From the NCBI GenBank assembly GCA_030737835.1, contig CM060850.1:21378615-21442614 (forward strand): a DNA stretch of 64,000 bases. Direction: 5' to 3'. The position numbers and the translations under genes were made by a program. Under the pieces are notes generated by a model. It was not told the DNA's origin and searched no databases. It saw only the letters and a list, made by a program, of their open reading frames with translations. The stretch's first letter is position 1. The number at the start of each line of letters is the position of its first letter. Of this stretch, positions 25,501 to 36,129 are shown piece after piece. Source of the DNA: Acorus gramineus (lineage: Eukaryota; Streptophyta; Magnoliopsida; Acorales; Acoraceae).

Positions 25501-25738
25501 GTAGTTGATCCGAGAACCGGAGCGCGCTGTCCGGGGGAGCGGGGGTGGGCCGAGCAGGTAACGGGGGAGGAGGAGGTACGAGAGAGGGCGGAGGAGGAGG
25601 GGAGGCGATGAGAGGGAAGTGGCGGCGCTGGTGCCTCGGCGGGCGGAGGATCTGAGGCAGCTTCGACGGCGGCGGCGGCGGCTGCTGGTGCTGCTGTCGT
25701 TGGATCGGGGGGCGATCGGGAAGGCCTGTCTCCGCCAT
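19540..25738 (-). CDS. E2F transcription factor (plant E2F with DP-dimerisation and RBR-binding regions)
   Basis: Thirteen exons, all GT-AG and phase-closed: 25738-25448, 23496-23322, 23165-23136, 23054-22969, 22844-22756, 22674-22620, 21147-21095, 21002-20952, 20852-20804, 20708-20643, 20523-20453, 19929-19737, 19638-19540 (435 residues). Order: Pro-rich N-terminus (1-97); a basic linker ([12 protein letters not shown]); the winged-helix DNA-binding domain about 159-224 with [14 protein letters not shown], the RRIYD recognition motif (198-202) and [11 protein letters not shown]; a dimerisation helix region (225-280); the marked box ([25 protein letters not shown], 277-339); an acidic Ser/Pro segment; and a C-terminal DYWFATDP...DMW motif corresponding to the RBR-binding/activation region. 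It has the parts of a canonical DP-dependent E2F, unlike DEL/E2Fe types with two DNA-binding domains. Role by family: S-phase gene control. Exon 1 is very GC-rich and intron 1 is about 2 kb. Confidence 0.93.
20141..20211 (+). repeat. T-run/G-run/GA-run simple repeats in an E2F intron
   Basis: A poly-T tract passes straight into about 20 G, then (GA)n. GGCACATGGGAAGA occurs on both sides (about 20178 and 20217), so the unit looks duplicated. Long G-runs are also prone to sequencing error. Confidence 0.7.
21816..22095. repeat. 155-bp-period direct duplication with palindromes, in an E2F intron
   Basis: Units starting AAAGAAATTAGCTCAATGAGG at 21816 and 21971 are nearly identical for about 125 bp. 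Each contains an imperfect palindrome (CGCATATACCCC...GGACGTATATGTGCG) and GGTTCGCACGAACC or a close variant. Confidence 0.85.
22371..22450. repeat. short tandem duplication, about 42 bp
   Basis: ATATACAAAC(G/A)TGAT(A/C)(T/C)TAAGCACAGTTCAGG occurs twice in a row within the same intron. Confidence 0.7.
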
Positions 25739-25884
25739 TGAAGAAGCCCTGATTTTTGGGGGGATTTTTTTTTTTAATTTTTTTTTTTTGATTTTTGGGG
25801 GATCGAGTGATTGAATTGGGGTTTGGGCGGCGAGGGTTTGAGAGGGGGGAGAGAGAGGGAAAAAGGAGAGAGGGCGAGAGGGAC

Positions 25885-25896
25885 AAATTATATACG
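25885..25896 (-). promoter_or_regulatory. TATA-like element of the E2F gene
   Basis: On the minus strand it reads CGTATATAATTT, about 147 nt upstream of the E2F ATG, followed by a CT-rich leader. No canonical E2F autoregulatory site (TTTSSCGC) was seen nearby. Confidence 0.4.
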
Positions 25897-25992
25897 ATTT
25901 TTGGAGGCAACGCACGCAAAAGCAAAAACCAAACCGTTTATGTTACGTCATTCACTTGTGGGGGAGTTTTATTATTAATTTTTTTTTTTTTT

Positions 25993-26154
25993 TTATAAAA
26001 TTAATATGACTCTCTCAAAAGTTAATTGAATTGGTTTTAACCCCTTTAAAGTTGAAAAATCAGATTTTTATCGCCACCCCAATTAATTAAATATATGATT
26101 AACTCTAACTATACATTAAAAGTTATCATAATATTCTCACCCTTTATTTTCATG
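25993..26154. other. AT-rich spacer between the E2F promoter and fold-back elements
   Basis: It contains CCCCTTTAAAG and CACCCCAATTAATT motifs that may belong to the neighbouring repeat. No gene. Confidence 0.35.
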
Positions 26155-26830
26155 GAAAAATCGATATAGCTCCCTTGAAACTTAAGGAAAATAAAAAAAA
26201 GTCTATGTCAAATTGATAAACCCCATCAGGTCCTTATCTCATTAGAAATATATTTAATTTAGTTTCTATCATAAATTGAAACTAATCAAATATGTCGTTG
26301 AATATGACCATAGATAAAAAATTATTGTAATACTCTTTTAAATTTTATTTTCTTTCTTCTGAAAAATTGATATAACTCCCTGAATGCTCATTGACTGACA
26401 GAATGTTGACTCAGATACTAAAATTAATAACCAAGACAAAAGATAGGGACTTTAAGGGTATTTTTGATTTTACAAGAACTTTTTCTAATTTTTAAAAGTT
26501 TATAGGGAGTTATGTTGATTTTTTCCTTTGAATATAGTTGGTGAATAGAGAATAGCAAGAGAATTTTTAGAAAAAAGTAGGGGCATTTTTGTAATTAAAA
26601 GGATTAAATCAGAGTTTTCATATTTTGTAGGAACTTATTGAATGTCATTCATTGGAGCTTCGTTTAATAAAAAATTATTATTGGAATATTCCCTGAAAAT
26701 TGATGGCAATTGACTGAGAGATTAAATTCATTAACCATTTGTATTTTTTAAGGACCTGTAATAATTTTTCAATTTTGGACTAAAACCGATTTAGCTAAAT
26801 TTACAAAGAGTTATATCGATTTGTCCCTTC
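26155..26830. mobile_element. nested fold-back repeat related to the GGAAAAATCC family
   Basis: The left motif GAAAAATCGATATAGCTCCC near 26155 pairs with the reverse complement of GAGTTATATCGATTTGTCCC near 26810. Inside, GAAAAATTGATATAACTCCC near 26360 pairs with GGGAGTTATGTTGATTTTTTCC near 26505. This gives two concentric inverted repeats of the same motif type. Boundaries are approximate and the element is degraded. Confidence 0.45.
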
Positions 26831-26884
26831 TTTTTTTTTTTTTTGGAAAAAACTTTAAGGGGTAGTAAACGAGCCGAGTGCTTT

Positions 26885-27420
26885 TAAACCGACTGCATAT
26901 AACCCCCTGACTTTAATTTCTTAAAATTCATATAACTCCCTGAAAATATTTATATAAATCCAAATAATTCCCTGAGTTAAATTTTTATTGACAAATTAAT
27001 ATTATTATGCAAATATAATGTTTGGTTAACCCTGATTGAAAATATAATATATCAAAAACTCCCTATGATGAATTAAAAATGTGAAAAATCCTCTGACTAT
27101 TTTACCTACTGGATAGGGTTTTATAATCTATCTGTAGGGGTAAAATTGTCATTTATATATGATTTTCTGCATTTTTAACAATTGTAGATGTTTTTTTAGT
27201 ATATAGTGTTTTTATTCAAGGCTAATCAAACGAAATATTTATAGAATATTTTTTATTTGTTAATAAAAATTTAATCAGGGAGTTATTTAGATTTACGTAT
27301 GTATTTTCATAGGGTTATATAGATTTTAAAAAAAATCACAGAGTCATTTGAATTTACATAAGGCATTTTTAGAGAGGGACGTGGAATTTAAGAAAAATCA
27401 AAATTTTATATGGATTTAAG
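26885..27420. mobile_element. fold-back MITE, GGAAAAATCCATATAACC family, copy 2
   Basis: It has the same organisation as 18145-18665: an arm with CATATAACCCCCTG, CATATAACTCCCTG and AAATAATTCCCTG units, then the shared interior (ATAATGTTTGGTTAACC, AAAAATGTGAAAAATC, TTTTATAA-CTAT blocks), then a complementary arm ending ATATGGATTTAAG. It is more diverged than copy 1. Confidence 0.55.
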
Positions 27421-28020
27421 TTAGTTTACATGGTTTTTCATTTTATTTTTGTTAGAGAGACTGTTGGGCGTGCACGTGTGAGTCTAATAACATTTTCCAT
27501 GTTTCGAAACCGCTTTCGTGTGGGCCCACTGAAGCCCGCCCGCATTTTGGCGGCCTTTTTTCGGTCGGTGCGCGGAACTGCGTATGGGTTTTTGAGGTTA
27601 GGTGCGTCGCGGGAGTAGGGAGTAGTTAACCTCAATTTCTGGATGGAGGGATCAATCTGAGCCGTTGAATTCCTGATGGCGCTTTTGTATGGATAGATGA
27701 TGTCAATTAGGTCCACTGAATATGTAATGGCATGAGAGTTGTAGCTTTTATTTAAATCTATTTGAGCTCCTCTAAATGGTAAGTATACCTCACTGATAAA
27801 TAAACTCATTATATTTTAATCACTTAATGTATAACTCCCTCATATATTAATCTCATATATAAGTATCGAGCACGGTCCTCTCACAGTAAAACCTCTCTCC
27901 CAAGTCCCACCCGTTCTTCTCCTCCACAAAACCCTTGTCGCCTGGTCTGTCAATACTCGATTTCGTTCGTCGTGAAGTCTCCATCACCGTTCAGTTTCCT
28001 CTCACCACCGATCGTCTCCA
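27421..28020. other. spacer with a GC-rich patch
   Basis: 27470-27620 is locally GC-rich (CCCGCCCGCATTTTGGCGG) and 27890-28020 is pyrimidine-rich and leader-like. This may be the promoter/leader remnant of the lysine-rich frame that follows, but no gene model could be built. Confidence 0.35.
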
Positions 28021-28047
28021 TCACTACTCGGCCTCCCCTCACAAGTG

Positions 28048-28197
28048 GTGGTTGAAGCAGAGAAAAAAAAGTCTTCAAAGTCGAAGAGGGTGGTCGAGGA
28101 GGAAGTTGTGGAAGTGGAGAAGAGTGAGAAGAAGAAAAAGAAGAAGAAAGATAAGGGGGTGTTGGTAGGATCATCTGATGAAGAGAAGACTTCTTAG
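28048..28197 (+). pseudogene. lysine-rich C-terminal-like fragment
   Basis: A frame without a usable ATG encodes VVVEAEKKKSSKSKR, an acidic stretch, a run of ten or so lysines, then SSDEEKTS and a stop (TAG at 28195-28197). Such mixed Lys/Glu tails end nucleolar proteins of the NOP56/NOP58 type, but the sequence is too simple to assign. A leader-like pyrimidine-rich region lies directly upstream, so the 5' end and tail of a longer gene may have been joined by deletion or retroposition. Confidence 0.25.
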
Positions 28198-28204
28198 GTT
28201 AATG

Positions 28205-28713
28205 TAATGGGATATTTTGTCATAGTAATTCAAGACTTCTTAAATGTTGCTACCTTTATCGCTTTCTAGTTTTCATGTTGCATGATGCCAAAGCAAGGTT
28301 TTTTGGATAATTTTGCAGGTCACGCTATGTAATTCCGATCCACAGCTGTGGCATTGATGAACTGAATTACTGTGTTTGTTCAAGGAAAAAATTGCTCTGT
28401 TATATGTTTAAGCTACTTTTGTTTGGTACCATGTGATTAAAACAAGGATTTTGTTTCCTATGTTGAACACAGTGCATCCAAGGGGTTGTATACTTTGAAT
28501 TAGTTATGCATAAGGTTTTATTATCTGTTTATAACAAGAGTTACGAGTTTTTAGATGGTCTTCTTTCCAATTTAGGATTTCCTTTTATGAATACTCAGAC
28601 AAAGACTAGATAGGGAGCCATGAAGTTTTGTACATTGCCATGAGTTTGACTTGTACTTCGAGGACATAATCTGGGTTAATATGCATTTTCTTTGTTTCTA
28701 GTACATCTATCTA
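28205..28713. other. spacer, no gene seen
   Basis: It could hold a 3'UTR of the lysine-rich fragment. Otherwise featureless, ending in a short ATCT tandem repeat (28705-28718). Confidence 0.4.
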
Positions 28714-29594
28714 TCTATATATACTGAGCAAAAGTGTTTTCAAGTGTATGTAACATAATTTTACATTTTTACCCCTAACAAATTTATTAAAATCTATTAT
28801 TATTCAAAACCAATATTTTATCTCTATATTATTAACCAAAAAATGTTTTCAATTTTCTTCTTTCATCACATTATTAATTTTTTAAAGATATATTAAATGA
28901 ATGGTGATGATCATGCCACATTATTATGTTTTTATTTTATTTTTTATTACATTTAGATTGAGATAATAATGGAATATAAATGATAAATAGGGGTCAAATA
29001 TGAGTTTCAACTTTTGATGTCTCTTTTCATTATGACATAGTCACTTTTTGAAAAAACCTATTTTATAGACATAAGTATACATTGAAAAGTGCTTTCTAAT
29101 GAGATTGATTACCTTAATCGGAGTTATACATGAAAAATTATGAATTTTTTTAGAATTTAAAAATTAATTTAATTTATGGTTTTTTTGTATCTACGTATAA
29201 ATCGGATAATATCATCCACATCCATCAAATCTTAATGATTATTTATATATACCCCTAAAAATCACATTTTAGGAAATATCCATGATGATTTCTTATTTCT
29301 ATCATTCATAATGATTTAAATTGTTCATTAACATTGTTTTTTTTATCCATTCAAGCGATATTATTGGTTTTAAAATGTAACATATCTTTTTTATGTGTAA
29401 TTTCATAATGAATTTTGTAAACTATTTATTTAATTATAATTAAAAAAATTATTATATCATTTATGTATATATAACTTGGTATATTATATCGCATATAAAT
29501 GAATTGAAAAAAATTTAAAAGTGTTGGTTGTTACCAGCTTTTTTAAAACTTTCTTTACTTATATTACACACACATCGTGCATGGAGAAGACTAA
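28714..29594 (+). mobile_element. candidate degraded Helitron
   Basis: It begins TCTATATATACTG immediately after A and ends CTAA immediately before T, the A|TC...CTRR|T arrangement of Helitrons. Twelve to twenty bases before the end, CACACACATCGTGCATGG could form only a weak hairpin. There is no helicase and no captured exon. AT-rich DNA can mimic these ends by chance. Confidence 0.25.
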
Positions 29595-29709
29595 TTTTAT
29601 TCTATTTAGGAAGTAGAGATTTATGAGACAGAACAATAATAAATATCAACAACAATAAATAACTTCTAAATGAGGACTTGTTGTAATCCTCTGTACTTGG
29701 AAGTAAGTA

Positions 29710-30070
29710 TGTGAATCAGACGAATACGAATCGGATATATTTCATATCTAAACTTTCGGATTCGAATATTATTTTTCAGATTCGGATCTCTTTGGATACA
29801 GATCAGATATGGGTATTTTTGGATAATTAACATGTTTAAATATTAATATTAAGTTAGATAATCATCCATTGAAAATTAAATAGTAATATAATATATCATG
29901 ATTGCGATTGGTTATATAATATAAATATATATATTTTATAATATATGTTGGGTATGAATATTTTTTAGATCGGATACACTGATATCCATATCCGGCACTC
30001 TAGATATTCGAATATCAGATATTTTTGTTTTTCTTATACAGATTCAAATTAGATTTAGATTCTTTTTCAG
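29710..30070. repeat. GGATTCGAATAT-type imperfect inverted repeat
   Basis: Multiple GATTCGGAT, TCGGATTCGAATAT and GATATCCATATCCGG motifs on both sides of an AT-rich centre. This composition is typical of degraded hAT-type MITEs; the termini were not resolved. Confidence 0.35.
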
Positions 30071-30324
30071 ACAATTGACATGCTTGCTTAGAAGAATATG
30101 TATTTAATTTATATGAGGTAGGGGGCATGCTTATTTAAAAGCTTATTAAAAGAATGTTAAAATGATTTTTCCAAAAAATTAGATGGGCTTATTTATTTGG
30201 GGGTGTACTTATTTACGTACATATTGATCTTTAGCCACCAAATCCATTTAGGGGGGCTTACTTACATATTAGAGGGGTTCAAATAGAGCCACCCTTACCG
30301 TATATACTATGACTTATCAATTGG

Positions 30325-30815
30325 TTGGGTCTAAACTCGAACGTGACCCTTCCTAGACCCAATTACACGCGCAATTTACTCGACCCGATTTAGACTCGAC
30401 CTGGTGGACCCAAACATAAAATCAGGTTGGGTCCGGGTTCACCTCGACCAGATTCTATAGACCTGAGACCTGACAGTTTTATATATAAGCCCATATGATT
30501 ACTATGCTATTAGTTGACCCATAAATTTCTATCTCATTTATAAAATTCTAATCCATAACATTTTAGCTTTATGTGTTTGTGTTACTTTGTTTTAATAATT
30601 TTAGTGTTTAGGTTAATATATTTTTATGTTATATTTTATATGTTCTAAAAATTATGCTAGATTTTTAATTTATAAATTCTTTTGCAAAGACATTCTTCTT
30701 CTTTTATTAGCCATTCTCAGGATTGGGTCAAGATTCCTGGGTCTGGCGGGCCCTGTCATGGGTCAGGTCCGGTCCACCATGATCCGGCCTGGACTCGACC
30801 CGTTGATAGGCCTAG
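30325..30815. repeat. GGGTC/GACCC-rich inverted-repeat element, hAT-MITE-like
   Basis: The left side has GGGTCTAAACTCGAACGTGACCC and many GACCC/GGGTC motifs. The right side ends GGACTCGACCCGTTGATAGG followed by CCTAG. Read on the minus strand, the right end begins CCTATCAACGGGTCGAGTCC, a common start of plant hAT-like MITEs. The target-site duplication was not identified. Confidence 0.4.
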
Positions 30816-30844
30816 TTATATATACATGCCAAAAACACGTGTAA

Positions 30845-31226
30845 CAATATTGCGTTATATATATATATATATATATAACACAAAATATAAAAACTTAATA
30901 ATTATTTTTAAAAAGTCATAAATGCATGTTTTGTATACTTCTAAAAAATATGTTGAATATTATACATAAAAAATATTTTTTATATAATTATAATGACATT
31001 TTATCTTAATTTTAAGAATAATGTAATAAATTTTTATAGAATTCAATTGAGATAGTTTTAACTAATCTTTCACACGCATGATGTGCGTGCAAACTAAAAA
31101 TAATATACATCTAAAAAAAAACCTCCATTTTTTAAAAACCCATTTAAACCAATAAATCCAAAATCCAAAAAGAGCGATCAAATTGAGAGAATTTTAATCT
31201 TTATATAGATTTATTAATATTATTAC
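30845..31226. other. AT-rich spacer left of the gypsy element
   Basis: It contains an (AT)n run at 30858-30878 and a short palindrome CACGCATGATGTGCGTG near 31074. No gene. Confidence 0.45.
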
Positions 31227-32280
31227 TAAGGAGGTATTTTTCCACTTCATTCAACTTAATCGGTTGGAGCCTTCCTCTTGAATCCGGACTTGGAAGAGTA
31301 TGGACGCTGCACTCCAAAAAGAAGAATCAAGGGGAGGACACCGGTATGGTGCTATCCAAGGGGACTCTGAAGAGATGTATTAGTAAGGAAATTCAAAGGT
31401 TTATCTTACTAATAATGTGGCTTGATTAAAATATAGGGTTTTTTATTTTTAAGTCCCCACAAACCATCATATTTAGTGATTGATCCATTTCTTCTTCATA
31501 TTTGGGTTTTAGTTCCCAGATTTAAAGGATAATTCATGGATAGGTCCCTTTCAGGGACTAAAAAAAAACTAAATAATTTATGGATAGGTCCCTCTCAGGG
31601 ACTAAAAAGGAACTATCATTTAAATCTGGGGATTAAAACCCAAATACGAAGAAGTGAGGGATTGATCACTAAATATGATGGTTTGTGGGGACTTAAAAAT
31701 AAAAAACCCTAAAAGATAACTCATACCTTGGTCTGTTGTTAACCTTCCCTTTTATAGGGATCATAGGCTAGATAGCCGTTGTCACTGGCCTCATATATGT
31801 TATAACATCTCTCCCTTAATGGCTGCTTAGTGGAAAAATTCTGTGGTAACCTCCTTTATTATGTTGAATGTACCCTTAATTATCCACATTTTATGAGTAA
31901 TGGGCTTCATTATTCACCTTGCAGTTACTGATGTTATGGATGTTTGACCGTTTCTGAGCTCGCGGTCTTGGTATGCACGGAGTCCTGTTCCGTGTGTGTA
32001 CCCCGTCGTTCGTCCACGAGGTGCGAGACCGTCTGACCAGACCTGATTCAATTTGGTCGAGTCTTACTTGCTTGGGATGACATTCGACAAGACCTGGCTC
32101 ATCTCGATGAGAGGCCGGTCTGGTCGTGTCTCACCTGATCGGGAGTGCCTGCTCGTAGCTTTGCTATTTTATCATGGCCAAACTAGGTCACGGGTTATCA
32201 GATGCGACGATTTACGTTCGAGTAACTCTAGACACGTATCACCTGCTTATTGGGTGCAGATTTTTCCCTCTACGCTTCCC
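31227..32280 (-). repeat. 3' LTR of the gypsy element, split by a MITE
   Basis: It matches 41485-42245 (TTCAACTTAATCGGTTGGAGC versus TCAACTTAATTGGTCGGAGC, and so on). Subtracting the 274-bp MITE and its 9-bp duplication leaves about 771 bp, agreeing with the 761-bp partner. Several point differences and a gap show the two LTRs have diverged, so the insertion is not recent. Confidence 0.8.
31436..31709. mobile_element. Mutator-type fold-back MITE, copy 1 (274 bp)
   Basis: Arms of about 105 bp are nearly perfect inverted repeats starting GGGTTTTTTATTTTTAAG and ending with the complement. The flanks TAAAATATA (31427-31435) and TAAAAGATA (31710-31718) form a 9-bp duplication with one mismatch. 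The uninterrupted partner LTR reads GATTAAAAGATAAC at this place and so confirms the empty site. A 9-bp duplication with long TIRs is the Mutator hallmark. Confidence 0.85.
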
Positions 32281-32299
32281 TTCTTCCATTTTGCAAATC

Positions 32300-33130
32300 T
32301 AGGTAAGATGCAAGAACTTCCTCATTGAGCTGGGGCTCATAGTTCTCAGTTCAAAAAGTTGGGATTCCAAGTTCTGCTGGGATGATCGCCTCTACCTCGA
32401 AGCTAGGGAGAACGGGGTCTCGCTCGTAGACCTTCGTGCTGTAGTGCGATATGCCCACAATACGGAAGATAGACCGTCTACCCAGTTGCCTTTAGCTTTG
32501 TCGATGAGCTTTTTTATCTCGTCAAAGATTGTGCGGTTGGTGATTTCGGCCTAACCATTTCCTTGGGGATAATGGGAAGAAGAGAAAAAATGCTTTATTC
32601 CCAACTCCTCATCATGGCATTGTCAAACTGCATCCTAGTGTCAGAGACTATAGTATTCGGTATTTCGAACCAACATGCAATCTCTTTCCAAATGAAAGCT
32701 TTCACTTCGATATCTCTGATTCTCGCTAGGGGCACGGCTTCCACTCATTTGGTGAATTAGTCGGTGGTGACCAGGAGGAAGCGCTTTTAAGCTAGCGCCA
32801 TGGGCATGGGACCCACTATATCGAATCCAATTGAGTGATCGGTCAGGGATTGTGAAGTGAATTCAGTTCCCCAGTGGGTTGGTGAATCAATGGAGCAAAT
32901 CGTTGGCATTTGTCTCACTTCTTGACCAGGTCAAGTGAATCCTTCACGAGAGTGGGCCAAAAATACCCTGCTGTTAATACGCGAAGAACTAGTAATCTTG
33001 AAGCCATGTGGCTCCCGCATATGTCGGAATGCTTCAGCGAGGATCTCTTTGGGTTCTTCAGGCGTCACACATCGTAAGCATGGTCCTTTGAAACTCTTCT
33101 TGTAAAGAGAACCTTGATCAGACATCCAGA
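32300..33130 (-). pseudogene. integrase remnant of the gypsy element
   Basis: Near 33125-32934 the minus strand encodes an integrase N-terminal region (RCVTPEEPKEILAEAFRHM). Downstream, a core-like stretch with IGFDIVGPMPMALA (about 32850-32790) follows. Several in-frame stops and shifts are present, so no functional protein is possible as it stands. Confidence 0.65.
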
Positions 33131-33439
33131 ACCGCGATGCTTAATTCTTAACCTTCTGGCTTCTTCCTTATCCTATGACAGGATGTCGTCCTTAAGGTAG
33201 GCCAAAATGGGATCCATCTAGGTCGCTGTTTGGGGTCTCGAGGTGATCGCCATAACTTGCTCAAGGCAAACGATGTTAGGTTCTTCCAAGAACTCGACTT
33301 GAATTTCCTGGGATGGTTCTCATTCTAGTGTGCTCACCAAGTTTGCTAAAGCGTTGGCTTGAGTATTTTGCTCACGATCGATTGACTGAATCTTCCAATC
33401 ACCGATATGTGCAAGCTGAGTACGTGCATAGCTCTTGTA

Positions 33440-33770
33440 TGTGGCCATTCATTTGTCTTTGGATTGGTAATCGCCGGTGCTTTGGAACACCACGATTTGA
33501 GAATCGTCGAAGATCTCAAGCTTTCTTACCACCAGATCGACCGCAAACTCCAACCCAACGATCGTGGCCTTGCACTCAGCCTCATTATTAGAAGCCAAGA
33601 ATTTGAATTTGATCACATGCTCCAATAGAACTCCATCTTCACTTTGCAAGACAAGTCCCGATCCTGACCCTTTCTGGTTGGACGCTCCATCGACATGAAG
33701 CATCTAACAAACCGGCTTGAGGTTGGAAACTGTGCAGATCTGCTGCTTAGCCAGTGTGAAATCGGCGATA
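33440..33770 (-). pseudogene. RNase H remnant of the gypsy element
   Basis: A minus-strand frame (33703-33449) contains LHVDGASNQKGSGSGLVL, NNEAEC and EIFDDSQIVV, so the Asp, Glu and Asp expected at the RNase H active site are all visible. The domain is cut upstream by the solo LTR at 33776. Confidence 0.75.
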
Positions 33771-33775
33771 ATATC

Positions 33776-36122
33776 TGTAATATCCCGAACCCACTTGTTC
33801 AGTTTTTGTTAATATTTACATGTTTGGATTGCAGGATAGGATAATTTTATGTTATTGAGCTTTTGGTCCTGATTATTTTTGAAGCCTTGCGTTTGGTTGC
33901 ATTTTCAGAAAGCATCTTCGAGGCATATTTGGAATTCGTGCTAAACATATGAAGTCTTCATTTTTTAGTTATCTCTCATATAAAATAGTTGGTGTCATTT
34001 GGAGCTGTATTAGAAAAGTTATGGCTGTTTTACCATTTCTACCCTTAGAAGAAGAAATTGCAAGGTCTTCTGTTCGTCGTTATTTTTAATATAGTTGGAG
34101 GCTTCTTTTGATCTTGACCTAAACATAGAAGTTGTAGGTATTTTCGTTACCTTTCCAATAGAAGTTGTATCATCTGAAGTGGAGTCTCCTACAACAAAAT
34201 ATAGCGGTTTGAGTCGAGGCTGCGCAAGTTAATAAGGAATGGTACTTTGGTAATTTTAGCAGATTTATCAATTCCATTTAAATGATAGGTGAAGTCGGTG
34301 GAGGTGTTTATTTGGTGAGTGCGTGCGTGCCGAGACTCATTTTCATGGGGAAGATCAAGAAAAATTAGGAAAAAATTAGAAAAAGCTTTGTAGAGTATTT
34401 TCGTGCTGTACTGGGTAAGGATTTTTGTTCTTGTCATTGTTATTTTTTGTCTAGGGTTGTTCTATTTTAGTTTTGAATCAAAATTGTGATTTGGGATGAA
34501 ATATGAATTTTTTTTTAGGACTGGGTAAATAAGAATTGGAGAGTTATTTTGATTGCGTTAACTTAGGGTTTGTATTTAGGACATCGGATTTGATTTGGGT
34601 GAAACTGAGAATTGATTATTGGGATTATATGTTAGTATCTGATTGAGATTATATTTTTATTAGTGGATTTTCTCTTTGCCTGTTTTAAGAGCTGGAATAG
34701 GATGAGTCCAGTTTGAGATTGTGAATTGCAAGGTAAGAGACCCTATTGCTATTTGTTTGTTCCATTCCATTCCACGCTCTATTGTTGTTGTCTCTGTTTG
34801 GTTTGCTCTTTGAGTTATTTGAGATTCTGTAATTGATCGAGATTCTGAACATTCATATCATTGATCAATTTATTTTGAGATTCCAGGGTGTTCCTTATTT
34901 TGTGACCAATTTTATATAGTCCATTATTAATTCTCGTGAACTCATAATTGACTTGTTAATATTGTGAGCCTTCCTTGATATTATTCTTTACATCCTAGTG
35001 ATTTGTTGGCATCCTATGATCAGCGTGGTTGTGCTGTCCGACCATGGAGCTTTGTGATTTACTTGATATCGCTGCTTCTTATATTACCTTTTTGCTTGCT
35101 TGGAGTTGGATGACCATAGACCTTATATTTGGGTTGAGGATTAGCTCCCCATGAGCGCGCATGAGTACGTACGGGTCCTGTAGGGGGGCAGGTTAATACC
35201 CTACCGTGCCTGGACGGCGGGGGGCCAGGTAGCGTTTTTCGCGGTGGACGTTCGAGGGCCACGCGCAAGGTTTGTATGTTGTGGACATCTCGGACGGTGG
35301 GGGGCCGAGAATCGAGATGGGGTCATGTAGATGGTCAATCCTGCGCTCTGGACATTCAGGGGCCAGAGTTGCGATTCCTTATCATTTAGATTGGGGTGAT
35401 TCAGCTAAATTGTGATTTCAAGGTATCTGTTCTTAGTCCATTGGTGATGCACCTTGATGTTATTCGTTGGCCTTATCGATTGTGATGTGTTATTCTGAGC
35501 TATTCATTCCTCTTGATGGGTGAGTTTATCAGCAATGTTATTTATTTTCTCTGCTGATAATCATACAGTTGTTTCATTTGGTATTGATTATTTGGCCTCA
35601 TGTTTATTGAGATGTTTGAGCTAGTATTTCATTCTATTTGAGCTTCACCTTTGAGTCATTATTCGTGGAATGTCTGGTTCGCTCATTCTATTCTATTTTC
35701 CTATTTTTGCAGAGTAGAGGCGGGGGTTCCTGGGCGTTGACTTTGTCTTCTTTTGGGGGTCACGTCCAGTTGGTGATAGGTATATATATATAGATGTGGA
35801 TATTGTTGATGTTTTGGATCTGTATATGATTATTTTGGTAGAGGCTGGTCTAGTGAACCATGCCTATGTTAAAATGCTCTGTATATATGGATGACTATAG
35901 ATGAGCTGTGTTAGATGCTCTGTTGACTGCTTAAACTTTCCTGGGTGAGTTTATATAGGTGATTATATATTTCTTGATGATTATATGTTATCCCAGGGTT
36001 GTTACCAGATGAGTTTATATAGGGTGGTTATTTCGATGTTTTTTTTTTTTATATAAAAGAAATGGTGAGTTTTGAGGCACGTGACGTGCTTGTGCAGGTG
36101 TTTTTGGGCACGGGCCGTCACA
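33776..36122 (+). mobile_element. solo LTR (2347 bp) inserted in the gypsy element
   Basis: It starts TGTAATATCCCG and ends GGGCCGTCACA, with the TG...CA ends of an LTR, and is flanked by perfect 5-bp duplications ATATC (33771-33775 and 36123-36127). The gypsy sequence is continuous across the site. Near 35205-35360 are three GC-rich repeats of GGACGGCGGGGGGCCAGG type. No internal domain or priming site is present. Orientation is assigned from the similarity of the ends to the other LTRs (...GTCACA/GTGACA) and is uncertain. Confidence 0.8.
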
Positions 36123-36129
36123 ATATCGG

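Noticed and set aside
31050-31095. Hairpin CACGCATGATGTGCGTG followed by CTAA as a Helitron 3' end
   Set aside because: The base after CTAA is A, not T, and no matching 5' end was found.
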